This document shows, piece after piece, positions 26,775-35,232 of a stretch of 64,000 nt of DNA. This stretch comes from Streptomyces rhizosphaerihabitans (GTDB taxonomy: Bacteria > Actinomycetota > Actinomycetes > Streptomycetales > Streptomycetaceae): assembly GCF_025399795.1 (NCBI RefSeq), contig NZ_JAODTZ010000001.1:186001-250000 (forward strand), written 5' to 3'. The translations under genes were made by a program, and so were the position numbers. Numbering within the stretch: position 1 is the stretch's first letter; each line of letters opens with the position of its first letter. The notes under the pieces are model-generated. The model did no database searches, had not been told where the DNA came from, and saw only the letters and a program-made list of their open reading frames with translations.

Positions 26775-27205
26775 GCACCCGCCCGCACCCCCCTCTGAAG
26801 AGCATCACCACCACCCCGGACGGCCCGCACGCCGCTCCACAGCCTGTGGACCGTCCGGCCGTGGGCGAGCCGAAGGTCGTCGCCCGTCAGGGCGTCCTTT
26901 CAGTCCTTCCTCGCCCGGACCGCTTCCCGACAGCCGGGGGCCGCGGCGACGGTGAGGACCCGGCGCCGGAGCGGCCCGGGATCCGTATCTACGCCCCGCC
27001 GATCTACCGCCACCACCGGGACGGGGCCCGCTGGTCGAGGCGGCACGGCGACACCCCGTACGCCGCGTACGCGTGCTCGTGCGGTGAAGCCGTCACCGCG
27101 ATGGGGGCCGCCGACGTGGCCGCGCTCGTCGCCGAGTACGCCGCGCACAAGCACTTCTGCACCGGAGCACCCGCCGCACTCACCGAAGGGAGGGCCGCCG
27201 CATGA
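26771..27205 (+). CDS. Cysteine/histidine-containing protein between the replication genes
   Basis: 144 residues, coupled to the primase gene by ATGA and overlapping the ATPase start in the same way. The N-terminal half is Pro/Arg-rich and probably disordered. The C-terminal half YAAYACSCGEAVTAMGAADV with a later HKHFC looks like a zinc site. Not recognised; tight coupling implies a role in replication. Confidence 0.68.
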   Translation: MSTRPHPPLKSITTTPDGPHAAPQPVDRPAVGEPKVVARQGVLSVLPRPDRFPTAGGRGDGEDPAPERPGIRIYAPPIYRHHRDGARWSRRHGDTPYAAYACSCGEAVTAMGAADVAALVAEYAAHKHFCTGAPAALTEGRAAA

Positions 27206-28359
27206 CCGACACCATCGACGGGGCCGCGCTGCTCGACGAGGTGGAAGCCTTCCACCGCCGCTTCAACGTCTTCCCCCACGAGGCCGCCTACGTCGCGGTC
27301 GCGTTGTGGGACGCACACGCCCACCTGCTCGACTGCTTCGACTCCACCCCCCGCCTCGCCTTCCTCTCCCCCGAACCGGGGTCAGGGAAGTCACGAGCCC
27401 TGGACGTGGTCGAGACCCTCGTGCCACGCTCCATGGCCGCTGCGGACGCATCCGCTGCAGCACTGTTCCGGTCCGTGTCCGGCATCGACGGCGGCCGGCC
27501 CACGATCCTGTTCGACGAGATCGACACCATCTTCGGCCCGAAAGCCGGAGACAACGAGCAGCTACGCGGCTTCATCAACGCAGGCCACGCACGCGGACGC
27601 GTCATGTACCGGTGCGTCGGGGACGGCTCCAACCAGCAGGTACAGGGCTTCCCCTCGTACTGCGCCGTCGCCCTCGCCGGACTCGGATCCCTGCCCGACA
27701 CGATCCTCACCCGCTCCGTCATCATCCGCATGCGCCGCCGGGCCAGGAACGAGAAAGCGGAGCCCTTCCGCACCCGCATCCACGTCCGCGAGGGCAACCA
27801 AATCCGCGACCGCCTCGCCAAATGGGCCGAGTCCGTGGAGAAGCAGGTCGCTGGTGCCTTCCCCGCTCTCCCAGACGGCGTCACCGACCGCCCGGCGGAC
27901 GTGTGGGAACCCCTGCTCGCCGTCGCGGACGCGGCCGGGGGCGACTGGCCGCACCGGGCCCGAGAAGCCTGCGTGACCCTGGTCAACGCCTCCCGCGCCA
28001 ACGACAAGGGCAGCATCGGGATCCGGCTCCTGACAGACCTGCGTGACCACGTCCTCATCGGCATCGACCGTCTGCCCACCGTCGCCATCCTCGACCGCCT
28101 CAACGCACTCGACGACGCCCCGTGGGCCGACCTCAGCGGCAAGCCGCTCGACAACCGGCGACTGTCCAGGATGCTCGGCGACTACGTCACCGCCGAGGGG
28201 GATCCGGTCGTCTCCCGCAACATCCGAACCGCTGGCGGAGTCCTCAAAGGGTTCTTCGCCAAGGACCTCGAAGACGCATGGGCCCGCTACTGCCCTCCGC
28301 CAGGGTCCGCTACATCCGCTACACCGCTACATCCCAGCTCAGAGCAACTGAATCTGTAG
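27202..28359 (+). CDS. DUF3631 ATPase (replication helicase-like)
   Basis: 385 residues. Walker A SPEPGSGKSRAL near residues 53-64 and Walker B TILFDEIDTIFG near 100-111, an arginine finger region ILTRSVIIRMRRR, and the C-terminal DUF3631 helical domain. This family is fused or adjacent to prim-pol in actinobacterial elements and is taken to be the unwinding motor. The last codons (ATSATPLHPSS) are written by the inverted-repeat DNA that starts at 28305, so the gene end and the candidate origin overlap. Confidence 0.87.
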   Translation: MTDTIDGAALLDEVEAFHRRFNVFPHEAAYVAVALWDAHAHLLDCFDSTPRLAFLSPEPGSGKSRALDVVETLVPRSMAAADASAAALFRSVSGIDGGRPTILFDEIDTIFGPKAGDNEQLRGFINAGHARGRVMYRCVGDGSNQQVQGFPSYCAVALAGLGSLPDTILTRSVIIRMRRRARNEKAEPFRTRIHVREGNQIRDRLAKWAESVEKQVAGAFPALPDGVTDRPADVWEPLLAVADAAGGDWPHRAREACVTLVNASRANDKGSIGIRLLTDLRDHVLIGIDRLPTVAILDRLNALDDAPWADLSGKPLDNRRLSRMLGDYVTAEGDPVVSRNIRTAGGVLKGFFAKDLEDAWARYCPPPGSATSATPLHPSSEQLNL

Positions 28360-28486
28360 CGGCAACCACCGATGTAGCGGCTACGGCAACCCACCCCGAA
28401 ACCGCCGTAGCCGCTACATCCGACCCGTCCGCTACAAAAATCATGCCGCTGACCTGCGATGTAGCGGTGTAGCGGATGTAGCGGAC
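28305..28486. repeat. Nested inverted repeats, candidate AICE origin
   Basis: An outer pair of perfect 29-bp arms (28305-28333 and 28458-28486) is built from CCGCTACA-type repeats. Inside it is a second perfect pair of 17-bp arms, GATGTAGCGGCTACGGC at 28371-28387 and its complement at 28404-28420. Further single GTAGCGG and CCGCTACA copies lie between, and an A-run (CTACAAAAATC) lies near 28432. It sits between the replication ATPase and excisionase genes. Confidence 0.8.
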
Positions 28487-28526
28487 TTCTGAGAGGGACC
28501 CGAGCCCACAGAGGAGACACGACTCG

Positions 28527-28727
28527 ATGAGCAGCACGCGCCTGGCAACCGATCAACTGCTCTACAAGCCCGAAGAGGCCGCCAAGGTTCTGTCCTTCGG
28601 CCGCTCCACCGTCTACGAGCTGATGGCGGAAGGGCTCCTGAAGTACGTGAAGCGAGGCCGCTCCCGGCGCATTCGGCGCAGCGACCTGGAGGCGTTCGTG
28701 AACAGCCTCGAACCGTCGCCCAACTGA
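28527..28727 (+). CDS. xis: Excisionase (MerR/AlpA-type helix-turn-helix)
   Basis: 66 residues with the compact winged helix of recombination directionality factors: YKPEEAAKVLSFGRSTVYEL, then MAEGLLKYVKRGRSRRIRRS and a last helix DLEAFVNSL. It works with the integrase for excision. Start ATG 28527 with GAGGAGA upstream. It is followed by a hairpin and then int, the usual AICE order. Confidence 0.9.
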   Translation: MSSTRLATDQLLYKPEEAAKVLSFGRSTVYELMAEGLLKYVKRGRSRRIRRSDLEAFVNSLEPSPN

Positions 28728-28747
28728 CCCTGATCGACAGCCCACCC

Positions 28748-28780
28748 GAGGCGGCCCCGGACCACGTCCGGGGCCGCCTC
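28748..28780. terminator. Hairpin between xis and int
   Basis: Perfect 14-bp arms GAGGCGGCCCCGGA / complement around CCACG, no T-run. It could reduce read-through from xis into int or act as an attenuator. Confidence 0.6.
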
Positions 28781-28796
28781 GCGCATGGAGGAGCGC

Positions 28797-30182
28797 ATGA
28801 GCCCCCGCAAACAGAACATGGAATCGTCCATCTACCTGGGCGGCGACGGCTGGTGGCACGGTCGCGTGACTATGGGCGTCAAGGACGACGGAAGTCCGGA
28901 CCGCCGACATCGTCGCGGCAAGACCGAGCCCGAAGTACGGCGCAAAGTCAAGGAATTGGAGAGGCTCCGCGACAAGGGCCGCGCCCCGAAGGCCGGCCGC
29001 GCGCCCACGGTGGCCGCGTGGATGGAGAACTACCTGACCAACATCGCGAGCCTCAAGCTCCGCCCGCGTTCCCTCGACGACTACTGGTCGAAGACCCGCA
29101 ACGACATCATCCCGGGCGTCGGCAAACACCGCCTCGACAAGCTCGCCCCCGAGCACCTGGAGCGGATGTACCGGGGGATGCTCGATGACGGCCACGCTCC
29201 CTCTCACGTGCTGAAAGTCCACCGCATCCTGTCGCGGGCCCTGAAGATTGCCCACCGGCGCCGGATCATCGCGGAGAACGTCGCCACCCTCGTGGACCCG
29301 CCCACGGTCGACGAGACCGAGGCCAACCCGTTCACGATCGAGGAGGCGAAAGCCTTCCTGCGAGCAGCGGCCGAACGCCCCACCTCGATGCGCTGGATCG
29401 TCGGCGTCGGAATGGGATTCCGGCAGGGGGAAGTGCTCGGCTTCCGGTGGTCGTACGTCGACCTAGAAGGGGAAATGTTCCACCCACAGTGGCAATTGCA
29501 GCGCCTCACCTGGCGCCACGGCTGCAAGGTCCCGCACGCGTGCGGCGAACGCCTCCACCGATTCGAGCCCTGCCCGCCGGACTGCACCACGCACAAGGGC
29601 TACAAGCGCGGTTGTCCCGCCCCGTGTCCGAGGACGTGCACCCGTCACGCGAGTGCCTGTCCCGAGCGAAAGGGCGGCGGTCTCGTCTTCACCCGCCCCA
29701 AGACGAAGAAGAGCCGCAATTCCGTGCCGATCCCTCCGCCGTTCATCCCCTACTTGATCGAGCACAAAGAGCGGCAGGAAGCGCTACGCGAGGCCGCGGG
29801 CGACGGGTGGGAGGAGCACGACGCCGTATTCACGCGGCCCGACGGACGGCCGCTCGACCCACGGGCCGACTGGGAGGAATTCAAAGAACTGCTCGCCGAG
29901 GCCGGTATCGACGACCGCCGGCTCTACGACGGCAGCCGTCACACGGCCGGCACGATCCTGAACGAGCTGGGCGTGGACATGGTCACCATCATGGAGATCC
30001 TTCGGCACACCCAGATCAGTCAGACGCGGCGGTATGTGAAGGGTCGGTCCCACCTCTCGAAGGACGCCATGCGCCGCATGGGAGACACCTTCCTGCCCGC
30101 GCCGCAGGCCCCTACTGAGACCGCAACTGAGACCCCCGACAGCCGCGCGGCCCGCGCCGCGCGTCGCCGTCGCGTCCGCTGA
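28797..30182 (+). CDS. int: Site-specific tyrosine integrase of the AICE
   Basis: 461 residues from the ATG at 28797, which has GGAGGAG 5 nt upstream (an ATG at 28785 is inside that site). An SAM-like core-binding domain occupies about residues 75-165. The catalytic domain starts with box I VGVGMGFRQGEVLGFRW. Box II reads LYDGSRHTAGTILNELG, with Asp where HxxR integrases have His, then LRHTQ and the nucleophile Tyr in TRRYVK near 411. Between the boxes is an unusual insert (about 240-290) with some ten Cys and several His, likely zinc-binding. It catalyses recombination at the tRNA-Thr half-site 45 bp downstream. Confidence 0.93.
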   Translation: MSPRKQNMESSIYLGGDGWWHGRVTMGVKDDGSPDRRHRRGKTEPEVRRKVKELERLRDKGRAPKAGRAPTVAAWMENYLTNIASLKLRPRSLDDYWSKTRNDIIPGVGKHRLDKLAPEHLERMYRGMLDDGHAPSHVLKVHRILSRALKIAHRRRIIAENVATLVDPPTVDETEANPFTIEEAKAFLRAAAERPTSMRWIVGVGMGFRQGEVLGFRWSYVDLEGEMFHPQWQLQRLTWRHGCKVPHACGERLHRFEPCPPDCTTHKGYKRGCPAPCPRTCTRHASACPERKGGGLVFTRPKTKKSRNSVPIPPPFIPYLIEHKERQEALREAAGDGWEEHDAVFTRPDGRPLDPRADWEEFKELLAEAGIDDRRLYDGSRHTAGTILNELGVDMVTIMEILRHTQISQTRRYVKGRSHLSKDAMRRMGDTFLPAPQAPTETATETPDSRAARAARRRRVR

Positions 30183-30188
30183 ACGCAA

Positions 30189-30221
30189 AAGCCCAGCTCG
30201 GACCACGTCCGAGCTGGGCTT
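30189..30221 (+). terminator. Terminator of the integrase gene
   Basis: Perfect arms AAGCCCAGCTCGGA / complement around CCACG, 6 bp after the int stop and 5 bp before the right attachment site. Confidence 0.8.
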
Positions 30222-30226
30222 ACAAG

Positions 30227-30270
30227 GGAGCCCCCTGTCGGATTCGAACCGACGACCTACGCATTACAAG
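30227..30270 (-). other. Right attachment site: 3' half of tRNA-Thr(TGT)
   Basis: Identical over 44 bp to 12934-12977. Here the minus-strand end reads CTCC followed by CTT, so CCA is not encoded, and the base run before the anticodon loop (GCGAT) cannot pair with the stem. It is therefore also not a whole tRNA gene. Confidence 0.88.
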
Positions 30271-30755
30271 ATCGCCAGAGCGTTGCCCCGGGCTTCCCCG
30301 ACGTTCCCCGTTTTCACCGTCTGTGCAGGTCAGATGGCATAGGGGTGTCCGGGGCTTGGTGATCGTTCACGGGGTTTCACTGTCCTTCCGGCCCCATCTT
30401 GGCCCCAGGAGGGCCCCGTCGTCGGGCTGGCCGGGCCCAGTCGGGCGGGCCTCCAGACCAGAGCCGGGCGGCGAAGTGGCCTCCAACGCACCAACCTTGC
30501 GACGTGAAGAGGCCCTACCCCGCTTGGGGTAGGGCCTCCGGCCGTCTGCGCGCGCCCTGTCCAGGCTGCTGCCCACAGGTTAGCGGCTCGGGCTTATCTG
30601 CGGGATCAATCTGTACAGGATGCTCCGGCGCGGCGACGTAGCCGTAGGGGGCTCCCGATAACCGGCGAGACTAGCTCGCTACGGCAGAATGGCGCTGTTT
30701 CTCGGTTCACCGCGCGTCATCCGCCGACGTTTGCGGCCTCGGCAGGGAGAGTGGA
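30271..30755. other. Intergenic stretch right of the AICE
   Basis: 485 bp with no gene I can support. It contains a hairpin at 30509-30538 (arms GAGGCCCTACCCC / complement, loop GCTT) and short CCCCG-rich repeats next to the attachment site. Confidence 0.5.
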
Positions 30756-33700
30756 ATGACCACAGCACCACAGACCAGCCTCGAAAAACTGCTGGCCCGG
30801 CTCATCGACCGCAAGCCCATGCGGTCTGAGGCCACCCTCCAGGCGGATGTCCGGCAGCTGCTGCTCGAAGGCGACCTGAACCTCGACGAGAACGATCTAA
30901 GCGTCGACCTGGAGGCTCAGGTTGGTGACGGCCGACGCATTGACATCGAGATCGGCTTCACAGCCATCGAGACCAAGAAAGATCTACGCGGCGCCAAGAT
31001 CCTCAAGGACGCGGAAAAGCAGCTTGAAGGGTACGTTCGCACCCGCACCGACCAGGTCGGCCAGCGGTACGTCGGCATCCTCACTGACGGCGCCGACTGG
31101 CGTGCCTACAGCCTAACCAGCGACAAAATGGTCCTGGTCAGCCGCTTCGAGGCCAAGCAGCGTACGGCACCTACCGATCTGCTGATTTGGCTTGAGGGCG
31201 TCCTTGCGACTTCTGAGGGCATCAAGCCGACCCCCGAGGTGATCGAGGGCCGCCTGGGCGCTGGAAGCGTGTCCCACAAACTCGACTACGCCACGCTGGC
31301 GGCGCTCTACGAAGAGCACAAGGACCTGCCCACGGTGAAGCTCAAGCGCGATCTGTGGGCACGCCTGCTGCGCAGCGCACTGGGCGCCCAGTTCGAGAAC
31401 ACCGACGAGCTGTTCATCGAGCACACGCTGCTCGTCAACACCGCAGGGATCATCGCCCACTCGGTCCTGGGCTACGACGTCCGGCAGATCCCCGCGGCCA
31501 CCCTCGTGCTCGGCCAGCTCTTCGAGCAGTCCCAGATCTATGGCGTGGTCGAATCCGACTTCTTCGGCTGGCTGATCGAGGTACCGGACGGTGAGGACTT
31601 CGTCCGCCTGGCAGCCCGCCGGCTGTCCCGCTTCGACTGGGCAAGTGTCGAGCACGACGTGCTCAAGGTGCTCTACGAATCCGTGATCGCGCCCGAAACG
31701 CGGAAGAAGCAAGGCGAGTACTACACGCCGGACTGGCTCGCAGAGAAGATGGTGTCCGACGTCGTGACCGATCCGCTGAACCAGCGGGTCCTCGACCCGT
31801 CCTGCGGCTCCGGTACGTTCCTCTTCCACGCCGTACGCCGCTATCTGAGCGCCGCCGAGATGGAAGGGCGGCCGCTGGGGCAGGCCCTCGACGAGCTCAG
31901 CGACCACGTCGCCGGGATTGACCTCCACCCAGTAGCTGTGTCCCTGGCCCGCGTCACCTACCTGCTCGCCGTCGGCAATGACCGCCTGCGGTCCCCGGAG
32001 CGCCGTCAGATAAGGGTCCCGGTCTACCTCGGCGACAGCGTCCAGTGGCAGCAGCGGACGGACCTGTTCGACCACGGTCACCTGGTGATCCGCACAGGCA
32101 CCGGCGACACGCTCTACGAGCGGGAGCTGCGGTTCTCGGAACATCTACTCAAGGATGCCGGGCGCTTCGACCGCCTGGTCAACGACCTCGCCGACCGTGC
32201 CGCGAACCCCAACCGCCAGGCAGGGAGCAGGCCGTCGCTGTCGAGCCTGTTCAACGTGCTCGCCATCGACGGCACGGACGACCAGGAGCAGATCACAGCA
32301 GCCTTCCAGCTCCTGTGCGAGCTGGTCGATGAGGGGCGCAACCACATCTGGTCGTACTACGTCCGCAACCTCGCCCGCCCGATGTGGCTGTCGATGGCGG
32401 AGCACCGCGTAGACGTCCTGATCGGCAACCCTCCATGGCTGTCGTACCGCCACATGCCCGGTGACATGCAGGACCTTTTCAAGGCGATGAGTCAGTCCCG
32501 GAATCTGTGGCGGGGTGACGAGGTGGCAACCCACCAGGACCTGTCCGGCCTGTTCATCGCTAGGGCCGTGCAGCAGTACCTCACCGTGGGCGGCACCTTC
32601 GCCTTCGTGGTGCCGAACCCGGTCCTGGACCGGCCGTACTGGAAGGGATTCCGGGCGGGCGACTATCCGGACCCCAACGAGCCAGTGCGGGTCGAGTTCA
32701 CGGGTTCGTGGGATCTGCGGCGGCTACGGCCGCACTTCTTCCCGCGCGGCAGCGCGGTGATCTTTGGGCATCGGATCTCGGCAGCGGTCGGCGGCGCCGC
32801 CCTCGGCAACGCCCCAGTTCCCTTGCCGAAGACGACCCAGCGGTGGACCGGGAAGATCCCGGCGACGGCTCATGACTGGGCGAACGTGCGGGGGTGGATT
32901 ACGCAGGAGGCAGCAGAGCTGAGGTACGTGGGGGAGGATCTCATCTCGTCGCCATACAGGACACGGTTCTGGCAGGGCGCGACGATCGTGCCGCGCGTTC
33001 TTTTCTTCGTGCAGCAGCAGGAAGCCGGGCCCCTGGGGCTCGGCGGCGGGCGGGTCCGCGTACGGTCGGAGCGCAGCAGTACCGAGAAGACACCGTGGAA
33101 GGACCTTCCGGACCTGGAAGGCGTGGTGGAGGCTCAGTTCGTCCGGCCGGTACTGCTCGGGGAGAGCGTGCTGCCGTACCGGCTCCTCGCTCCGCGCAAG
33201 GCAGTTCTGCCCATCGAGGGCAGTACGACACTGCTCCACGGCGAGCACGACCACCTAGACCGGTATCCGGATGTCGCGAAGTGGTGGCGCGAGGCAGAGG
33301 AGCTGTGGATGGGGCATCGGAGCAGTGAGCGGTTGACGCTCCTTGACCAGCTTGAGTTCCGCCGGAAGATGTCCATGCAGCTTCCCGGCACACCGTTGCG
33401 CGTGGTGTACGGCAAGGCGGGAATGCACGTTGCAGCGGCGCTCGTGGACGATTCGAGCTCTGTCATCGACCACACTCTGTACTGGGGCACGGTGGCAACA
33501 CGCGAGGAGGGCATGTACCTCTGCGCCATCCTCAACGCCCCGGCCCTGACCGAGGTAGTCCGCCCCCTGATGTCGTACGGCAAGGACGAGCGGCACATCG
33601 ACAAGGCCGTATGGCAGCTCCCCATCCCGCAGTTCAACCCGACCCACGCAACTCACCAGCGTCTCGCCGAAATCGGTACGGCAGAAGCCCAGCGCATCGC

Positions 33701-33821
33701 GGCCCTAGAACTGGACGAGTCCAAAAACTTCGTCAAGCTGCGCCAGGTCATCCGCTCGGTCATCGTGGACTCCCCGGACGCCGAAGAACTCGACCTGATG
33801 GTCCGCCTGCTGCTGGAGTAG
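30756..33821 (+). CDS. Type IIG-like restriction-modification enzyme (Eco57I-type N6-adenine methylase)
   Basis: 1021 residues, start ATG 30756. The N-terminal 130 residues look like a PD-(D/E)XK nuclease: RIDIEIGFTAIETKKDLRG gives the D and E-x-K, followed by the helix LKDAEKQLEGYV. The methylase core has KQGEYYTPDWLAEKMV, motif I VLDPSCGSGTFLFHAVRRY near residue 345, and catalytic NPPW (LIGNPPWLSYR) near 558. The C-terminal 400 residues would be the target-recognition part. Nuclease and methylase on one chain indicate a self-contained defence enzyme that cuts foreign DNA and protects its own. It is the only rightward gene in the prophage-side region outside the inserted transposon. Confidence 0.85.
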   Translation: MTTAPQTSLEKLLARLIDRKPMRSEATLQADVRQLLLEGDLNLDENDLSVDLEAQVGDGRRIDIEIGFTAIETKKDLRGAKILKDAEKQLEGYVRTRTDQVGQRYVGILTDGADWRAYSLTSDKMVLVSRFEAKQRTAPTDLLIWLEGVLATSEGIKPTPEVIEGRLGAGSVSHKLDYATLAALYEEHKDLPTVKLKRDLWARLLRSALGAQFENTDELFIEHTLLVNTAGIIAHSVLGYDVRQIPAATLVLGQLFEQSQIYGVVESDFFGWLIEVPDGEDFVRLAARRLSRFDWASVEHDVLKVLYESVIAPETRKKQGEYYTPDWLAEKMVSDVVTDPLNQRVLDPSCGSGTFLFHAVRRYLSAAEMEGRPLGQALDELSDHVAGIDLHPVAVSLARVTYLLAVGNDRLRSPERRQIRVPVYLGDSVQWQQRTDLFDHGHLVIRTGTGDTLYERELRFSEHLLKDAGRFDRLVNDLADRAANPNRQAGSRPSLSSLFNVLAIDGTDDQEQITAAFQLLCELVDEGRNHIWSYYVRNLARPMWLSMAEHRVDVLIGNPPWLSYRHMPGDMQDLFKAMSQSRNLWRGDEVATHQDLSGLFIARAVQQYLTVGGTFAFVVPNPVLDRPYWKGFRAGDYPDPNEPVRVEFTGSWDLRRLRPHFFPRGSAVIFGHRISAAVGGAALGNAPVPLPKTTQRWTGKIPATAHDWANVRGWITQEAAELRYVGEDLISSPYRTRFWQGATIVPRVLFFVQQQEAGPLGLGGGRVRVRSERSSTEKTPWKDLPDLEGVVEAQFVRPVLLGESVLPYRLLAPRKAVLPIEGSTTLLHGEHDHLDRYPDVAKWWREAEELWMGHRSSERLTLLDQLEFRRKMSMQLPGTPLRVVYGKAGMHVAAALVDDSSSVIDHTLYWGTVATREEGMYLCAILNAPALTEVVRPLMSYGKDERHIDKAVWQLPIPQFNPTHATHQRLAEIGTAEAQRIAALELDESKNFVKLRQVIRSVIVDSPDAEELDLMVRLLLE

Positions 33822-33950
33822 CAGGCGGACCGGGCAGCAAGGTCAGCCTTCGGACGCGTGCGTCACGAAGTCCGCCCCCGCGGACGCGGCGGCAAGCCGA
33901 GGCCAGGGCCGCTGGCGTTCTTGGAGTCTCGGCTGTGGACGGTAGCGGGG

Positions 33951-34535
33951 TCAGCAGGTTGTGGGCTTGGCGGGGGTGCGCTTGCGGGCGGGGCGCGGTT
34001 CGGGCTCGGCGCTGGCAGACGGGGTGTCGGCCTTGGCGCGGCGGGTCCGCATCGGGATGACTTTGACGGCAGGGTCGGTGGCGGCCTGCGGCTCGGGCGC
34101 GGCCTCAGGGGGAAGGGCAGACTCGTTCAGCACTTCGGACAGCGCGCTGTCGAAGGCCCCTTCCCATGGCCGGTGGCCGACGTAGAGGGGCTTGGTGTCG
34201 AAGGCAGGCAGTAGGCGGTCGGTGATGGTGTTGTAGAGGAGAGTCGCGGGGTCTTTGTCGGCTTCGAGGCGGCCGATATCGATCCAGGTGTGCCAGCGGT
34301 GGCCGCGCGGCAGGGGGGTGGCACCTTCGGTGGGCTCGTGGTCGGCGGGCTCGGTACCGCCGGTAGCCCACAGTTGGATGTTGCTGCCGTTGCCAAGGAG
34401 GCGCATTCCGATCTGGCGGTCCTGGGGGCCGTCGAGGCTGATGATGTCGTCGCTGATGAGTTCGTTGAGTGTCCAGCCGAGATAGCCGCCGAGGGTTTCG
34501 GCGGTGGCGTGGAGGGCTGAGGGTGCGAGCTGCAC
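33951..34535 (-). CDS. Phage protein of unknown function
   Basis: 194 residues. I start it at the GTG 34535, 6 nt after the GGAG of the recurring CCTCTTGGAG cassette; an earlier TTG lies inside that site. No domain recognised. The first 130 residues are folded (LGGYLGWTLNELISDD, HRWHTWIDIGRLEA) and the last 60 are Ala/Pro/Lys-rich like a nucleic-acid-binding tail. Last gene of the leftward early operon. Confidence 0.65.
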   Translation of the reverse strand: MQLAPSALHATAETLGGYLGWTLNELISDDIISLDGPQDRQIGMRLLGNGSNIQLWATGGTEPADHEPTEGATPLPRGHRWHTWIDIGRLEADKDPATLLYNTITDRLLPAFDTKPLYVGHRPWEGAFDSALSEVLNESALPPEAAPEPQAATDPAVKVIPMRTRRAKADTPSASAEPEPRPARKRTPAKPTTC

Positions 34536-34586
34536 TGGGTTCTCCAAGAGGTCGGTTGGTGCTGGTTGGGGCCTCTGGTGTGCGGG

Positions 34587-34889
34587 TCAGGCCGGGAGGC
34601 TGGCCAGGAGGGCGCGGGTGGCTTCTGCGAGCTGGGGGGCGCCGGCTTCCTCGCAGCCGGCGTAGCTGCAGGCGGCGCGCAGTGCGTCGCGGGCTGCGTC
34701 GGTCTCGCCTCGGTCGAGGAAGTGGGCGGCGGAGTCGAGCGAGAAGGCGGCGACGCCGAGGGCTTTCTCCTGGTCGTCGCAGACGGCGTGGTTGGTGAGG
34801 GCGCGGGCGCGGGTGGCCCACTTGCGGGCGGCGGATTCGAGGGCCGTGAGGTCGAGTTGAAGGTCGAGGGAGGGGGTTGCGGGCTGCAT
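34587..34889 (-). CDS. Small helical phage protein
   Basis: 100 residues, ATG 34889 downstream of the CTCTTGGAG cassette (34897-34906). All-helical and Ala-rich with three Cys (AACSYAGCEE). No family recognised. A GC-rich hairpin precedes the cassette at about 34930. Confidence 0.65.
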   Translation of the reverse strand: MQPATPSLDLQLDLTALESAARKWATRARALTNHAVCDDQEKALGVAAFSLDSAAHFLDRGETDAARDALRAACSYAGCEEAGAPQLAEATRALLASLPA

Positions 34890-34955
34890 GGGGTTTCTCC
34901 AAGAGGTCGGATGGTGCTGCGCGAAGGCCCCGCCCTGGTGGGCGGGGCCGGTGGG

Positions 34956-35147
34956 TCAGGCGGGCAGAAGGCGGACGCTGTCGCCCTCGTCGAGGAGCAT
35001 CGAGAGGCGGGAGCCGCTGTCCCAGTGGATGTCGATCTGGTTGAGGGCGGGGTGGTAGCGGCGGATGGTGCCTTCGTCTCCGGGGCGGAGTTCGGTGTGG
35101 GGGTCAGTGGTGGCGTCGAGGGCGACGCGCTGGCCGGCTTCGTACAT
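34956..35147 (-). CDS. DUF4314-like small protein
   Basis: 63 residues from the ATG at 35147. The pattern GQRVALDATTDPHTELRPGD, then EGTIRRY and IDIHWDSGSRLSML, matches the DUF4314 family, a small beta-barrel of phages and elements with no known role. The motif ATGTGCCACA lies about 36 nt before the start. Confidence 0.72.
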   Translation of the reverse strand: MYEAGQRVALDATTDPHTELRPGDEGTIRRYHPALNQIDIHWDSGSRLSMLLDEGDSVRLLPA

Positions 35148-35182
35148 GGGGGCACCTTTCTTTGGCTTGATTCGATCCAGTG

Positions 35183-35196
35183 GTGTGGCACATATG
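35183..35196 (-). promoter_or_regulatory. ATRTGCCACA motif, copy 1
   Basis: Minus strand reads CATATGTGCCACAC, about 36 nt before the DUF4314 start at 35147. One of six copies in the prophage, always upstream of a leftward gene. Confidence 0.6.
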
Positions 35197-35232
35197 GAGT
35201 GGACGGCGGAGTGCCCGTAGTCCACGGCGGGA

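Larger units (their letters stand above)
12934..30270. mobile_element. Integrated AICE, 17.3 kb, prim-pol type
   Basis: Bounded by the two 44-bp direct repeats. Gene content and order fit the AICE family of Streptomyces (pSAM2 is the model): a GntR regulator, small transfer-associated genes, an FtsK/SpoIIIE translocase for double-stranded DNA transfer, small membrane proteins, a replication module, then excisionase and integrase next to the right attachment site. Replication is by a primase-polymerase with a DUF3631 ATPase rather than by a pSAM2-type Rep. All core modules are intact, so excision and transfer look possible. The left 4.5 kb are accessory cargo with lower GC in 13.8-16.3 kb. Confidence 0.9.

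Noticed and set aside
30271..30420. Leftward peptide end PGAKMGPEGQ as the tail of another integrase
   Set aside because: Ten residues without an upstream catalytic domain in the same frame are not enough.
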